Source: Liolophura sinensis
Taxonomy: Eukaryota > Mollusca > Polyplacophora > Chitonida > Chitonidae
Assembly: GCF_032854445.1 (NCBI RefSeq)
Contig: NC_088302.1
Location: 54,972,237-55,036,236, forward strand
Length of the DNA: 64,000 nt
Direction: 5' to 3'
The position numbers and the translations under genes are program-made. Positions within the stretch are counted from its first letter, which is position 1. Every line of letters starts with the position of its first letter. Under the pieces are notes generated by a model. It was given only the letters and a program-made list of their open reading frames with translations, was not told the DNA's origin and did not search any database. This document shows, one piece after another, positions 46,060 to 58,455 of this stretch.

Positions 46060-46345
46060 TCTGATAGTATTTATAAGAAATGGCTGAGCATTTATAAGTG
46101 AACATTTTAAAGCCTTTGTGAATTTTGGGCAGACCAAATAATTGTTAAAGATGTGGATGTTAACCCTTCAATTGTTTTAGGATTTTGAAGATAAATATTT
46201 TCCATCATTTTGTTTTTCTCCCTTGTCAGTTTCAGACACACCTAACAACAACTGCTTCCCCAGGGGACGGTGCATGCCCGATCTAACTTCTAGCCATACA
46301 TCTGTAACGATTACTCTATCCATTCAGCATGAACCAATGTACCAA
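46060..46345 (+). repeat. Linker block of composite unit iv
   Basis: AAATGGCTGAGCATTTATAA, AGGATTTTGAAGATAAATAT, CATCATTTTGTTTTTCTCCC, GATCTAACTTCTAGCCATAC and CTGTAACGATTACTCTATCC, collinear with 41310-41630 of unit iii. Confidence 0.82.
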
Positions 46346-46789
46346 TGTGTAAGCTATTATTATTAGCTCAAACCCGTTATTTATATCAGAATTATGTTGA
46401 GAATAACCTTTGTGTAATAGGTTGTTGAAATTTTCTTATTTAGTGTATTCAATGAGTAATCTAATGATTGAGAGCTTTCCTTGGTTTTTGTATAATCAGG
46501 AGAAACCAGACTGATATTGACTGGCAACACTTGGAAAAACCAGCAGGGAAATCTCTAACTGATAGTTAAACGTTTTCCACACTTGTCACAATAATTCTCT
46601 GATCTAACAGTGCCAAAGAGAGTAGATGCACACGTTGTTAGTTAGCTCTGGAAACGTATCAGCCATCTCTGTCTTACTGTGGTAGCTATTCAGCACAATT
46701 GATAACACGATTCTTCCCTTTGGTTACATAAAGAAGTATGTGTGCGAAACCATGAACAGACCTTCTGGTAACAGTGTGTGGAGAGAAGG

Positions 46790-48640
46790 AAGAGTGGTAG
46801 TTTACACTGATTGATTGGTGCTAAACTCCGCTGCTAAAGCCGTGTACTGTCCACAACCAATTTAGGCTTTCAGGAGAATTGGGTGAGTAAGCTAAACTGT
46901 GCCTGGAGAACGAGGGGAGGGTTTGCATGACTAGAGGCCTCAGCAGGACAGTCTGTAGCTTCACCTCTCCTAAAGGCCCTTCCCTCCCTAGGCGACAGAA
47001 AGTGGCTACTTAATACCTGGAAATGACTGAGGAGGTCTTTGCTCAATGTTTACCTCTTTCTCAATTAACTAGATTCCAGATTAGATGCGTGTCTGGGGTT
47101 GTGTGTAGCTGGCTGGTATCTGGGCTGCGGAGACCCGGTTGACGTGCCACAGACCGCCTGCTGTTCCCTGCTCAACATAACGTCCTGACTCTCCACGACC
47201 CTGGCGGCCCTAAGCTGTAAGTGTGATGGAATACTGCCCTATGGCTGCTCCTCAGTGATCGGGCCGCTGACATACAGAAGCCCTCCTTACTCAGGAACAG
47301 ATCTGTTATTGTAAACGGGTTTGTAATGCAAGGCAACCAATGAATTATGTCTTTTACAGGCATTTTCATGGCAAATACTTGGCATATAATCCCGTTAAGT
47401 AATTTCTGTCAGTTTTAAAGTTGGCGAATAAGCTTCTCCATGTTTCCGTTATGTGACTGTGTCTTACTGTGGCTAACCTGGAGGATATATGAGAGTAATG
47501 CGTCCTGTTATTAGACATCGTCACAGTGACGTAGACAATCAAATTAGCCAATCAGATATGTATTGTGAATCTATTTTATACTTAAGATGGATTTTATCAT
47601 TCGGCTGTGTGGAATCTTAACTTGAATTATACATCTGAAATGTCGACATTTCATCTATCAGAATTCGCCAGGATCTATGTAAATAACTTGCATCAGTAAC
47701 AGTCTGACAGTACAGCATGAACTTTCATAACGTTTCAGACTGTGTATGAATTTACGAGATATGACCAAAACATCAAATATCGAACTGGCCGTTGATGAGC
47801 TCCGATGACGTTTTTCAAAGTGTGCTAACTGCCAAATCAGTCATTATCACAAAAATGGCTGTCTTCTCATGCCCATTAGTTTATGTGGAATGCCAGTAAA
47901 TCTTCTTACGTCGACTGTACTATGTGGAATATCATCAAATCTCTTCTGTGCTACCACGTTGTCTGAAACTACAATAATATTAGTGTCGCCTACCGAAAAG
48001 CGCTTACATAAACAATCTGCTCAGCCGAATCATCTTTGTGGAAATGTCAATGAGGTACCAAATATGGAATTACAGACTGAATGAAACACTACACAACAGT
48101 AATAAACCCTATTGGTATGTACATATCCTGTTTCAATCACAAAGCCATGGTCGATGTGGACACAAGGTTGCTTTCTAGAACAATGTGTGTGGGGAATGAA
48201 CTTGTAAGGGCGGCCTGGGAGGTCGGGGAAGAGGTCAGAATGTTCCACTGAGATAGCCACACACTAACTGACATGGCGATGGTGCTGACCAAGGGCCAGT
48301 TACAAAGAAAAGTGAACCACCAAACCGTTGTGTATGATGTATTGGATGTTGCTGACATGCCAGACACAATGCTTTGATTAAGGATTAATGGCCGCGAGGA
48401 CAGTGGAGAGTGTGTTGAGAGGAGTGGAAAGTCTTGCTCTGTTGGCGTATCTGTTCATTTTTTTTGGCCCCATCTCGCCAGATTTGCTGCCCTTAGGGCT
48501 CAGACTGGCAACCCGTCCTGTGTTAACCCCGAGGGTCCTTAATCGTGCTCATCAAACCAGAACATAAGCAGGTTGTGCCGTGTAATAAATATCAATACTT
48601 ATTCATAGATTTGGACCTAACCAAGAAAAAGGTAAACTTC
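46790..48640 (-). repeat. Composite repeat unit iv, core block (minus orientation)
   Basis: Collinear with unit iii at an offset of about 4.26 kb, without the SINE. Landmarks: AGCCGTGTACTGTCCACAAC, CAATTTAGGCTTTCAGGAGA, CTCAGCAGGACAGTCTGTAG, TAAGCTGTAAGTGTGATGGA, CTGCTCAGCCGAATCATCTT. Frame 47172-47369 (minus) keeps KDIIHWLPCITNPF and FCMSAARSLRSS. The right end matches unit i at the CCCTAAGGGCAGCA complement (TGCTGCCCTTAGGGCTCA, about 48486). Confidence 0.9.
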
Positions 48641-48712
48641 CGAGCACTTCAAGTTAACTTGTTCAGAGAGACTTTATCTGTATTGATCGCCTTTAAGTCT
48701 TATCATTACACC

Positions 48713-49035
48713 TCTGAAATGCCACCATTCTAGTGTTGAAAGGCCACCATTTTGGTACTGAAAAGACACCATTACACTGCTGAAAAGACACCATTATACT
48801 GCTGAAATGACACCATTATACTGCTGAAATGACAGGGTTGTGGTGTTGAAAGGCGGAAATCACACCAACACAGTGGTGAAATCACACCAATACAGTGGTG
48901 AAATGACACGGTTATAGTGTTGAAGTGGCATATTGTTGAAATGACACCATTATCGTTCTAAAAGGCACACGTTATGGTCCCGAAATGACACTGTTTAATT
49001 CTGAAATGAGTGTTTTAGTGTGGAAATAAAACCGT
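48713..49035 (+). repeat. 22-bp degenerate array of unit iv
   Basis: TACTGCTGAAATGACACCAT plus TA repeated with substitutions and small indels. It ends the inverted cluster; the sequence right of about 49050 is unrelated. Confidence 0.88.
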
Positions 49036-49049
49036 TGTAATCTAAAACG

Positions 49050-50578
49050 CTTATGTTGGGGTATGTTCGTTGATGATATTGACAATTGTGTGCGTGGTAG
49101 TTTGGCTTCATCCATCAAAACGTCAAAGGCCGTCATCCCGACTCCTATTGATAGACAGGATATGCCATTCTACATACCAAACTCATTTTTGGATGAGAAA
49201 TCCACCTTTAAGAAAGTACACCATATCTTTATGGTCATTTCATGCAAGATCTAAATTTGCTTTTTACTTTTTTTACATTTTTTTTTACAGAGAATGAAAT
49301 GCGAAAACATTAAGATTCTCCTTTTTGGGTCGTATAAAGTCACGGGCTCTTTTATGGCTGCTAAAATGACTCTAAGTCTAACTAAAATGACTTAAATTTG
49401 CACACTATATATAGACACAGGTGCAGTATTACATGAAGTTTCAGTTCATTAGTTTCAGTTGAAAAATACATAAACCTGAGAATTACACGCATGTAGCAAC
49501 TACAACTACTGTAGGACTACACACATATGTAAGGACTATGTATCTATGTAACAGCTATATCTGAGTGGACTGCATAAATAACTTGTAAATTTGTTAATAT
49601 ATCTGACAGCATACTTTTTCCCATGAGTATTTTTAGCTTCGCGTACGCAGGCCTGTGCGATTTCTGAAGTGCGCGATGAGCGGAGCTGTGGTGTCGCTAC
49701 TTTGAGGAGAATCTGCACGTGCATGTATAACATATGATAGTTTTGTCGATTTCGGGGACCATTTTTGTTTTCAATACTTGTAAAAGTTTCACAATTTGAA
49801 AAGGGCCTTGTAAAATATTAACTTTCTCAATTATTATCGTGTTATGACCGTGTTATGATCAAATTATAATCGTGAATTTAGTCACTTTTACCTCATATAT
49901 CCAAATTACGTCGTTTTTCTCAGTATACACATATTCCAGGTCTTCCATTATACAGATTTCAACTTCTTAGTTTCTCTTTCCGATGTCTTTTCACAAAATT
50001 GTGTTTCAGGAGTCCAAACTGTAAACTGTATGAGTGGCATGTTTCACATTATCATTTCGTCACATTCCATTATAACACCTTATATTCATTTTGCCTTGTG
50101 CTGGTACTGTTTTAGTTCAAGGCCGAAATCTAAAGCCGCGTTCACACCATTCGATTTTTGAATGCTACTGTCACGTAGTTATAGTGCATGTTTCATTTGA
50201 TCAGTCGATGAACGTGACCAATAAAATGAACCGATCAAGAATAATTCTGTCTTACTTCTGGGTGCCTCATGTACATGAGGGCTGGGTGTATGGTGCAAAA
50301 AGCGCTACCAAAGGCGTCCACTTTTGCATTACTATACTAGATTGTGATAAAAATAAACGACTGCACGGTGTGCTGTCCAGGTACGCGTTGTTCATATACA
50401 CATTCCAAAAACTTCTTAAACTCATCATACACATGCCTTATCATCAGCCAATTGGGAGTGCATATGTGACTGTGTTAACTTTTGCAGTAGGAGATCAGCG
50501 ACTAAGGACTTGGTGGAGAAATGATGTCGTGGATTAGAAATACCGTTTGACGAACATCACCATTTTAAAATTAGGTTT
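49050..50578. other. Region with no supported gene
   Basis: Frames 49063-49254 and 50091-50537 (148 codons) are open but show no family motif, no start context of note and AT-rich codon usage. The latter is the longest non-repetitive frame outside the Maverick relic and could be a decayed exon or chance. Confidence 0.45.
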
Positions 50579-50822
50579 CAATAAAGAAACTCAAACTATT
50601 TCTTGTTGGTAAACTTCACCAGCGACTGCAGTGGAAAAACATAAGTGTTCTTTGAAATATTTCTGTGGTTATTCAATAAATACAAAATACCTACATTATT
50701 CAATAAAGAAACTCAAACTATTTCTTGTTGGTAAACTTCACCAGCGACTGCAGTGGAAAAACATAAGTGTTCTTTGAAATATTTCTGTGGTTATTCAATA
50801 AATACAAAATACCTACATTATT
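50579..50822 (+). repeat. Perfect 122-bp tandem duplication
   Basis: 50579-50700 and 50701-50822 are identical as read: both begin CAATAAAGAAACTCAAACTA and end ACAAAATACCTACATTATT. Identity over 122 bp in otherwise diverged non-coding DNA implies a very recent event or an assembly artefact. Confidence 0.95.
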
Positions 50823-51235
50823 TGCAATAATACTACTTTTCTGGGTTTGCTTGGTTAATAAATGTTCGTGCTTATCAATTAGGTAATATGGGATTTCTGC
50901 CTATTGACGCCTGGAGGATCGTGTAGCATACAGTACAGAACCACTCAACCAAGGCAAAACCCCGGAGAATCAGCAAGAAGCTCTCGCTCGTTATTGCTGT
51001 CTCCCAATAAACTATCCCACCCCCACGCCCCAAGCTTACCCCCTCTCAATCAATTAAAAACTGTCCACGGCGCTGTCAGATGATGGAAATAGCACTGATG
51101 AGGTACAGGGCAGAACGCCCACAAACCTGTGCTAGAGGTATGATGTAACTGTAAGTATACTGTACTTACGGAAAGTCAGTATGTGTATAGAGAATGTATA
51201 TTGAAAGATAAACGATGTGAACTATTCAAGCTTAT

Positions 51236-51370
51236 GAATAAATAATGTATATTACAGTTTTACGTAATACGAGTGTTTGTGAAAGTTCTATTGAGTGAAT
51301 AAATAATGTATGTTACAGTTTTACGTAATACGAGTGTTTGTGAAAGCTCTATTGAGTGAATAAATAATGA
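51236..51370 (+). repeat. 61-bp tandem duplication
   Basis: GAATAAATAATGTA starts at 51236 and 51297, with a third partial start at 51358. The two units differ at only a few positions (for example TATATTACAG against TATGTTACAG). Confidence 0.92.
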
Positions 51371-51504
51371 TTATGGATTAACACCACTTCGGGTCATGAT
51401 GCGAGCGAGAAATGTTTAAATCACGAGGCTGAACCATTAGTGCATTGCCAATTAGGTTATGAAGTGTAATCAAATGTCAAGGCAGGCTCACCAACAGGTA
51501 GGCT

Positions 51505-52930
51505 ATGCGTCCACTTGACAGTGTGATAAATGGTGCCTGGACACACACAACCTGTGAAGTATGTCTACTTGATGGTGTGATAAATGGTGTCTGGACACAC
51601 ACCACCTGCGAAGTGCGTCCACTTGACAGTGTGATAAATGGTGTCTGGACACACATAATCTGTGAGGTGCGTCCACTTGACAATGTGATAAATGGTGTCT
51701 GGAGACACACAACCTGTGAAGTGTGTCTACTTGATGGTGTGATAAATGGTATCTGGAGACACACAACCTGTGAAGTATGTCTACTTGATGGTGTGATAAA
51801 TGGTGTCTGGACACACACAACCTGTGAAGTATGTCTACTTGATAGGGTGATAAATGGTGTCTGGAGACACACAACCTGTGAAGTATGTCTACTTGATGGT
51901 GTGATAAATGGTATCTGGAGACATACAACCTGTGAAGTGCGTTCACTTGACAGGGTGATAAATGGCGTCTGGACACACACAACCTGTGAAGTATGTCTAC
52001 TTGATGGTGTGATAAATGGTATCTGGACACACACAACCTGTAGAGTATGTCCACTTCACGGGGTGATAAATGGTATCTGGACACACACAACCTGTAGAGT
52101 ATGTCCTCTTTACGGGGTGATAAATGGTATCTGGACACACACAACCTGTAGAGTATGTCCACTTCACGGGGTGATAAATGGTATCTGGACACACACAACC
52201 TGTAGAGTATGTCCTCTTTACGGGGTGATAAATGGTATCTGGAGGCACACAACCTGTGAAGTATGTCTACTTGATGGTGTGATAAATGGTGTCTGGACAC
52301 ACACAACCTGTAGAGTATATCTTCTTTACGGGGTGATAAATGGTGTCTGGAGACACACAACCTGTGAAACATGTCCACTTCATATTGTGACAAATGATAT
52401 CTGGACATACACAACCTGTGAAGTACGTTCACTTGATGGTGTGATAAATGGTATTTGGTCACACATAACCTGTGAAGTATGTCTACTTGACAGTGTGATT
52501 ATCAAGCTTGTTCACTTCACAGTGTGATAAATGGTATTTGATCACACAAAACCGGATAAGTATGTTCATTTGACGGTGTGATAAGTGTTTTTGGGCACAC
52601 AGAACCTGTGAAGAATGTTCACTTGATGGTGTGACAAATTGTATTTAGTCACAAACAACCCAGTGAAGTATGTCTGCTTGACAGTGTGATAAATGGTATT
52701 TGATGACACACAACCTGTGACGTATGTCTACTTAATTACGTGATAAAAGGTATTTAGTCACACACAACCAGTGAAGTGTGTCTACTGGACAACGTGATAA
52801 ATTGTACTTGATCGCACACAGCGTGTGAAGTATATCTGCTTGACAGTGTGATAAATGGTATTTGGTCACACACAACCTGTGAAGTTTGTCTACTTCACAG
52901 TGTGATAAATGGTATTTGGTCACCTCCAAC
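51505..52930 (+). repeat. 54-bp minisatellite, about 26 copies
   Basis: Unit GTGATAAATGGTGTCTGGAC then ACACACAACCTGTGAAGTAT and GTCTACTTGATG plus 2 bp; step 54 bp (for example 51523 to 51577). Because 54 is divisible by three, long frames stay open on both strands (51505-52527 plus, 340 codons; 51503-52462 minus, 319 codons), each an 18-residue repeat. Openness on both strands and copy degradation at the right end argue against a protein gene. Confidence 0.95.
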
Positions 52931-53339
52931 CGGTAAAGTCCGGTTACGTGACGTTCACCTCAGCAAAGTATAAAGTCTGGCCTTTACAGTAGCATCACTC
53001 TCAGTAAAATTAAAGCAATGAAGCAAAATTATCAAGAACTTTACCTGGAATATGATTAAGTGAATCACTGATTAATTGATTGGTTAATCGATTGATGATT
53101 AACGCCGACCTGGATTGCTAAAGTGCTGTACAGTGGAGATATGAACACTCGTTTATAAAGTTTGTATGTGTTCATAAAGTGCAAATAGACAATTTGGGCT
53201 TAAAAAACACACGTGTATTTCGAAGGCTGCGCTGGCCAATTCACCCTTTAAGAACTCATTAAATTAATTAAAAATTTATGTTTTACAGCACCGGGTCAAA
53301 AATAAGTATATGTCATGCCATGATAACGGAATCTAAGAG

Positions 53340-53820
53340 TCAAGGTTCTGTCAGGTGTGGTCCCAGTATCACCGGGTCACTCAGACGTCTGCAACCCGCT
53401 GTCTGCATCAGGCCAGACAGGCCGCACTACCATACCGACGGCTACTAGACTCGACAGTGCGCGCCGGCGTGCTCGCAACCAATGAACGGAAACGCAGCGT
53501 TGCGTATAAGTATCGACCCGAAGAGGCGGGTGCCAGTCAGTAATCCAGACCTTAATAGTTATGGACGAGTGCTGGAACTAAGACTACGAGGATGGTATTG
53601 TCACCGAGCATTTATGCGAATCTATTGATAGGATAGTTAACGAAATAGTCAATCCTACATAGCCCAGTGGGGCCGACAGACACTCTTATCAGAGTGGTAT
53701 AAGCCCCAGGTGTATAGAGAGCAACTCCCAGCTGGAAACACCTATACCTGCCTCCCAGCAGGAAACAGTTATCGCCGCCAGCGCTATGGAGTAATCCCTT
53801 AAAATGGAATGATACGGTAA
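53340..53820 (+). promoter_or_regulatory. CpG-rich promoter-like patch
   Basis: A short GC- and CpG-rich stretch (GCGCGCCGGCGTGCTCGC around 53459) in AT-rich DNA. It has AACCAATGAACGGAAACG (CCAAT box, about 53479) followed by TATAAGTAT at about 53505. The layout resembles the 9526-9725 promoter-like region of the Maverick relic (GACCAATGAGCGACGAG and TATAAATAG). Downstream frames are short and interrupted. It could be a host promoter/first exon or a fragment of another mobile element. Confidence 0.4.
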
Positions 53821-56800
53821 GCTCTGTTTCAAAGTTTTCTTCTAAATGGGAATGTCATATTTGTATCTAGACCTTTATATCTCATTGCGAAAATTCTTTG
53901 TTTAACTTCAAACCGGATTGAAAATACCCTGCATTCACAGGTGAACATACCTTTCTGGTTTTAGTTAGCCAAAGTTCATGATGCCCTCAGGAATAAAATA
54001 GTTGTACGTGTGTACCTCTGTTTGTAGGGGTTTCTGCACAGGAAAGATGATGTTTTTTTTTACCCCACAATGAAATATCGACGTACACAAGTCCTTTTTC
54101 GTTTTTCCTGAGATGCTGGGTAGCGGACATATGTGATTTATCTTGTAAGTGGCAGTTATTTCCCCAGCGAAATAAGCCTGTCCTTGCAGGATAGCACCAG
54201 TGCACTGGAACATGGCGTAATGATGCTCTACGCCTTAGGAAGCAAATAATCCAGGGCTCGGTAATTAGCAAAATATCCGACTTCGCAGCAATGCGTGAAC
54301 GCCTTCAACGAACCTTTTGTCTATTTCATGCTATATAGGTAGTCTTTACGGCGATATGACCAGAGTTTACTGTTGTTCTTCCGATGGCCCTAAAGATCAA
54401 TGTATAAACATAATTCTCTTGAAGATAAAATAACACTATCGTTAACACTTTCGTCATTTGTTCATTCCAGGTATTAATGTCGTACTCTGAATTGTTCGAC
54501 AGACTTCCATTCCTTTCGCCTGATGGCGCAATCAGTTCTGGAATCTCCACACTAAACCCGCCAAATGACACTATCAGAATATCATCTTGATGAAGTGCTT
54601 ATTTGTTAAATTTTCATATATTTAGAGCTATGGTTTGCCCATCGGGTAATAAGTATATAAAAGAGGCTTTTCCGTTATCTGAGCAATCAAGCTAATCCCG
54701 GCAGAGATTAATTTACTCGGTGCAAGTAGAAAGAGATCCGCTGCATTTAGCACCATATGGGGAGTGGTTTGGGGAATCGGCTTGACATTAGGACATAAGT
54801 AAAAATTCAGTAAAATAAAAGGTAGATAAATTCTGTAATTTGTTGATAGGGAGTGTTACAAAAAATCTGGAAAAAGCGGTTTTACTTCCACAAACTGAAA
54901 AGTTGCTTAAGCTGTTTTTTCTTGTAGCGAAAATAAGTCGGGATTAGGCTAGAAAATCACGTTTGCCTGAAACTAGCTTGTTACCAGAGCTTGTGCTTCA
55001 GTTACAGAAATTACCGGTCTGTCATTTCAGCAGGTAACAAGGGTCAATCCAATTTGATTTGATATTATATGGATCTTCCGCTTTATGGCCTTTTTCTGCA
55101 TATGGTGAGAAGTCGAGTATATATCAAACATTCAGTTAGAATTGGTATCGATCTAAAAGCATTAATTGCTCGTGCATAACAAGTTCTCTGTAAATCCCTC
55201 GTTTTGTATTGATTCCCCTTTGCGTCAACTTGTGTTGCCGCTTGTTAAAGTTGTGGAAGTAAACGCAGTGGAAAGGGGAAGTACGAACTGACTAACAGTC
55301 CCTGGTACTGAACACTACACCTTTGTCGTTCTGATTGTTGCAGTGAAAGGGAAAGCCCAAGGAAATGAAAACTTGTTGACTTGAACTGCACATTAAATGA
55401 TGTTTGTCTTGAAGCTTGCAGTAAACACATTTTTCTTTCCACTTCAAAAACTTTGACCATTTCATGACCCAAGAGAGGCTGTAGTAACTTGATGGATTGC
55501 TTTTGGTTTCTTTAATTAATTTATCGCAACCCATAAAATTATTTCTGGAAGTGTGCTTAAAAAATCTCAATGAACTATTTCTCCCTTTTGTCTGTACAAG
55601 AAGAAAAAAGCATGGGCGGAGTTCTTCTTACTGACAGAAGCAAATACATTGATTATAGGGCTTGCCATTTTTCGTGCAAATGTCTTTGTCATAGTCACCT
55701 TTGTGGTGTATTGCGCACCACACAGGGTATGCCAAAGCATGACCACAGTTGTACTATAGAACCAAGTCTGACATACATTGCCGCTAGCCAACAAGAATGT
55801 TTTAGTAGCTCGACACATTAGTATTGTTTTGCTTGCATTAAAGTGTAAGAAATTTTCTTCCTTTCTTAGTGGCAGAAACAGAATTTTACGACGACGGCAA
55901 CCGGATCACGATATTCCAGTTTAATGTTTCGACCACAAAGACACCGATATACCAAACCGACAAGGATGCACCAAAGTTAGGCTTTACGGAAATATGATTT
56001 ACATAAATTGACTGACTGTATTTTTTATGTTATTATTGCAAAAATATTCGCCATTAAAAGTATTAGTTGTTTAGGGTTTCTCTGAGCCATAAAATTAAGA
56101 TTTGCATACTTGACGGCTTGTTGTTTTTATTAATAGAGCAGATTGCTCTAATAATTGGCTAGTTAACAGATTGGATTTTAGGGAAAGTAAGCCTATAGAA
56201 GCATTTAGCTTTCTGCATTTCCTGTAGCGATAGGCTCTTGTTATGGTTAGCTTGCAACCGTTCTACGCATGAAGCAGGCGGCAATTAAACCAGCCGCGTC
56301 GTACTGCCCATTTTATGAGGTATTTTTTGTGAAGGCGCCTAAATTTAATGGCAAAAGCTACTCTTTATCTGACATTAACATGGGATTAGAGGGCAGGTCA
56401 ACAGCCAGAGAAAGAGTCTGTGGAATCTTTACGGGACAGTAAACCTTTAAAGGAGGTTTTTGTATGAATTTAATATCTTTAAAAATAAATCCTCTTTTTG
56501 CAGAATCTTGCTCCTAGTGTACGCCGTATTTTTATAGCTTTTCGCCTACGGAAGGACGCACCTGTCACAGTAAGTGAAACAAGGGAGAGGCATTTGATCC
56601 AATGCTGAACAGACTGGCCCTAAAAAGGCCAAGAAATATAAGTTCAGGCCAAGAGCAAGGTTATAATACCGTGCCTTGGCCCGGTCTTTTTTAGTATCAG
56701 CCTAGAATTGTATGTACCCACACACACGTTATACACACAGGCTGTAGCTACGCCCACTTAAATACCTTTGGGTATTAAGACTTTTTGAAGGGTATTGAGG

Positions 56801-56939
56801 GAATGTGAAAGACCATGTTGGGAAAGATTGTCGCCGAAGGACGTGCATGTAACCCAGGCGAATAAAACTGATTGATCAGAAAGGATAACAGCAGAGTGTA
56901 TGTTGCTGGTACCCGAACTGTACAGACAGGAAAGTAAAT
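53821..56939. other. Region with no supported gene
   Basis: Scattered frames under 100 codons, for example minus 54326-54571 (81 codons, SFGGFSVEIPELIAPSGERN), which has protein-like composition but no recognised motif. No repeats of note. Confidence 0.5.
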
Positions 56940-58455
56940 TAACATACAGCCGGGTGGGCACTTTGACTGATAAACGGGCAAACAGACTGACAGCCGGCTG
57001 GGCAAATAGGTTGATAGCCGGCTGGGCGAATAGGATGATACACCGGCTGGGCAAATAGACTGATAGCCGGCTGGGCGAATAGGATGATATACCGGCTGGG
57101 CAAATTGACTGATAGTCGGCTGGGCAAATAGACTGATAGCCGGCTGGGCAAATTGACTGATAGCCGGCTGGGCAAATAGGGTGATAGACGGGTGGGCGAA
57201 TAGGATGATAGACCGGTGGGCAAATTGACTGATAGCCGGCTGGGCAAATAGGGTGATAGCCGGCTGGGCAAATAGGGTGATAGCCGGGTGGGCAAATAGA
57301 CTGATAGCCGGCTGGGTGGGTAAACTGGCTGATAAACTGATGGGCAAATGGACTAATAGGCGAGCGGGCAAATAGACTGATAGACATGAAGGCAAATAGA
57401 CTGATTGGTGGGTGGGCAAATTGATTGATAGACTTGTGGGCAAATAGGCTGAAAGACGAATGGACAAATGCACTGATAGACGGGTGGACAAATACATTGA
57501 CATTCGGACGGGCAAATAGACTGATGGCTGGGCAAAAAGACTGATAGACGGCTGGGCAAATTGACTGATAGTTGGGTGAACAGATAAAGGGAAAGATGGG
57601 TGGGCATATTAGACTGATAGACTGGTGGGCATATTAGATTGATAGACGGGCGGGGCATATAGACTGATAGACTATCCAAATAGGCTAACAGACGCGCGGG
57701 CGAATAGACTGACAGACGAGTGGGGAAACAGAGTGACAGGCGGGTGTACAAACAAATTGATAAATGGGTTCGCAAATAGACTGATTGGTGGGTGGGCAAA
57801 GAGACTGATAGACGCGTGGACAAACAGATTGACATACGAACGGGCAAACAGACTGATAGACGGCTGGGCAAATTGACTGATAGTTAGGTGAACAGATAAA
57901 CTGGAACATGGCCGGGCAAAAAGACTGATAGACGGCTGGGCAAATTGACTGAAAGACAGATGAACAAATACACTGATAGACGGGTGGACAGGTAAATTCA
58001 TAGATTGGTGGGCAAATAGACTGATAGACGTAAAGGTAAATAGACTGAGAGTTGAGTGGGCAATCAGACGGCGGGCATAAAGACTGATAGACCAATGGAC
58101 AAATAGGCAGATAGACGGATGGACAAGCAAACTGATAGACGAGTGGTTAAAACAGATTGATAGACGAGTGGACAAATAGACTGATAGACGAGTGGACAAA
58201 TAGACTGATAGACAAATGACTGATAGACAAAACTGGGCAAACAGACTGATAGACGGGCGGGCATAAAGACTGATAGACCTGTGAACAAATAGGCAGATAG
58301 ACGGATGGACAAGCAGACTGATAGACGAGTGGGTAAACAGACTGATAGACGAGTGGACAAATAGACTGATAGACGAGTGGACAAATAGACTGATAAACGC
58401 GTGGACAAATAGACTGATAGACAAATTAGAAAATAGATGGACAGACGGCTGCGAA
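56940..58455 (-). repeat. 24-bp minisatellite, about 63 copies
   Basis: Unit AGACTGATAGCCGGCTGGGC plus AAAT, or AGACTGATAGACGGGTGGAC plus AAAT; step 24 bp (for example 57135 to 57159). Several long minus-strand frames (up to 271 codons) consist of an 8-residue repeat such as PAISLFAQ or SICPPVYQ. Frames of this kind arise automatically from a 24-bp unit without a stop. Two variant domains are visible: GCCGGCTGGG (57000-57300) and GACGAGTGGAC (57300-58455). Confidence 0.94.

Noticed and set aside
21190-48640. LTR retrotransposon explanation for the composite unit
   Set aside because: No paired LTRs, primer-binding site, or gag/pol motifs in any of the four copies.
50091-50537. 148-codon ORF as a host exon or transposon gene
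   Set aside because: No recognisable domain. I could not support it, though it is the longest non-repeat frame outside the viral relic.
51505-52527. 340-codon repeat protein gene
   Set aside because: The 54-bp period leaves both strands open, units degrade gradually at the right end and there is no start or promoter signal; listed as a repeat instead.
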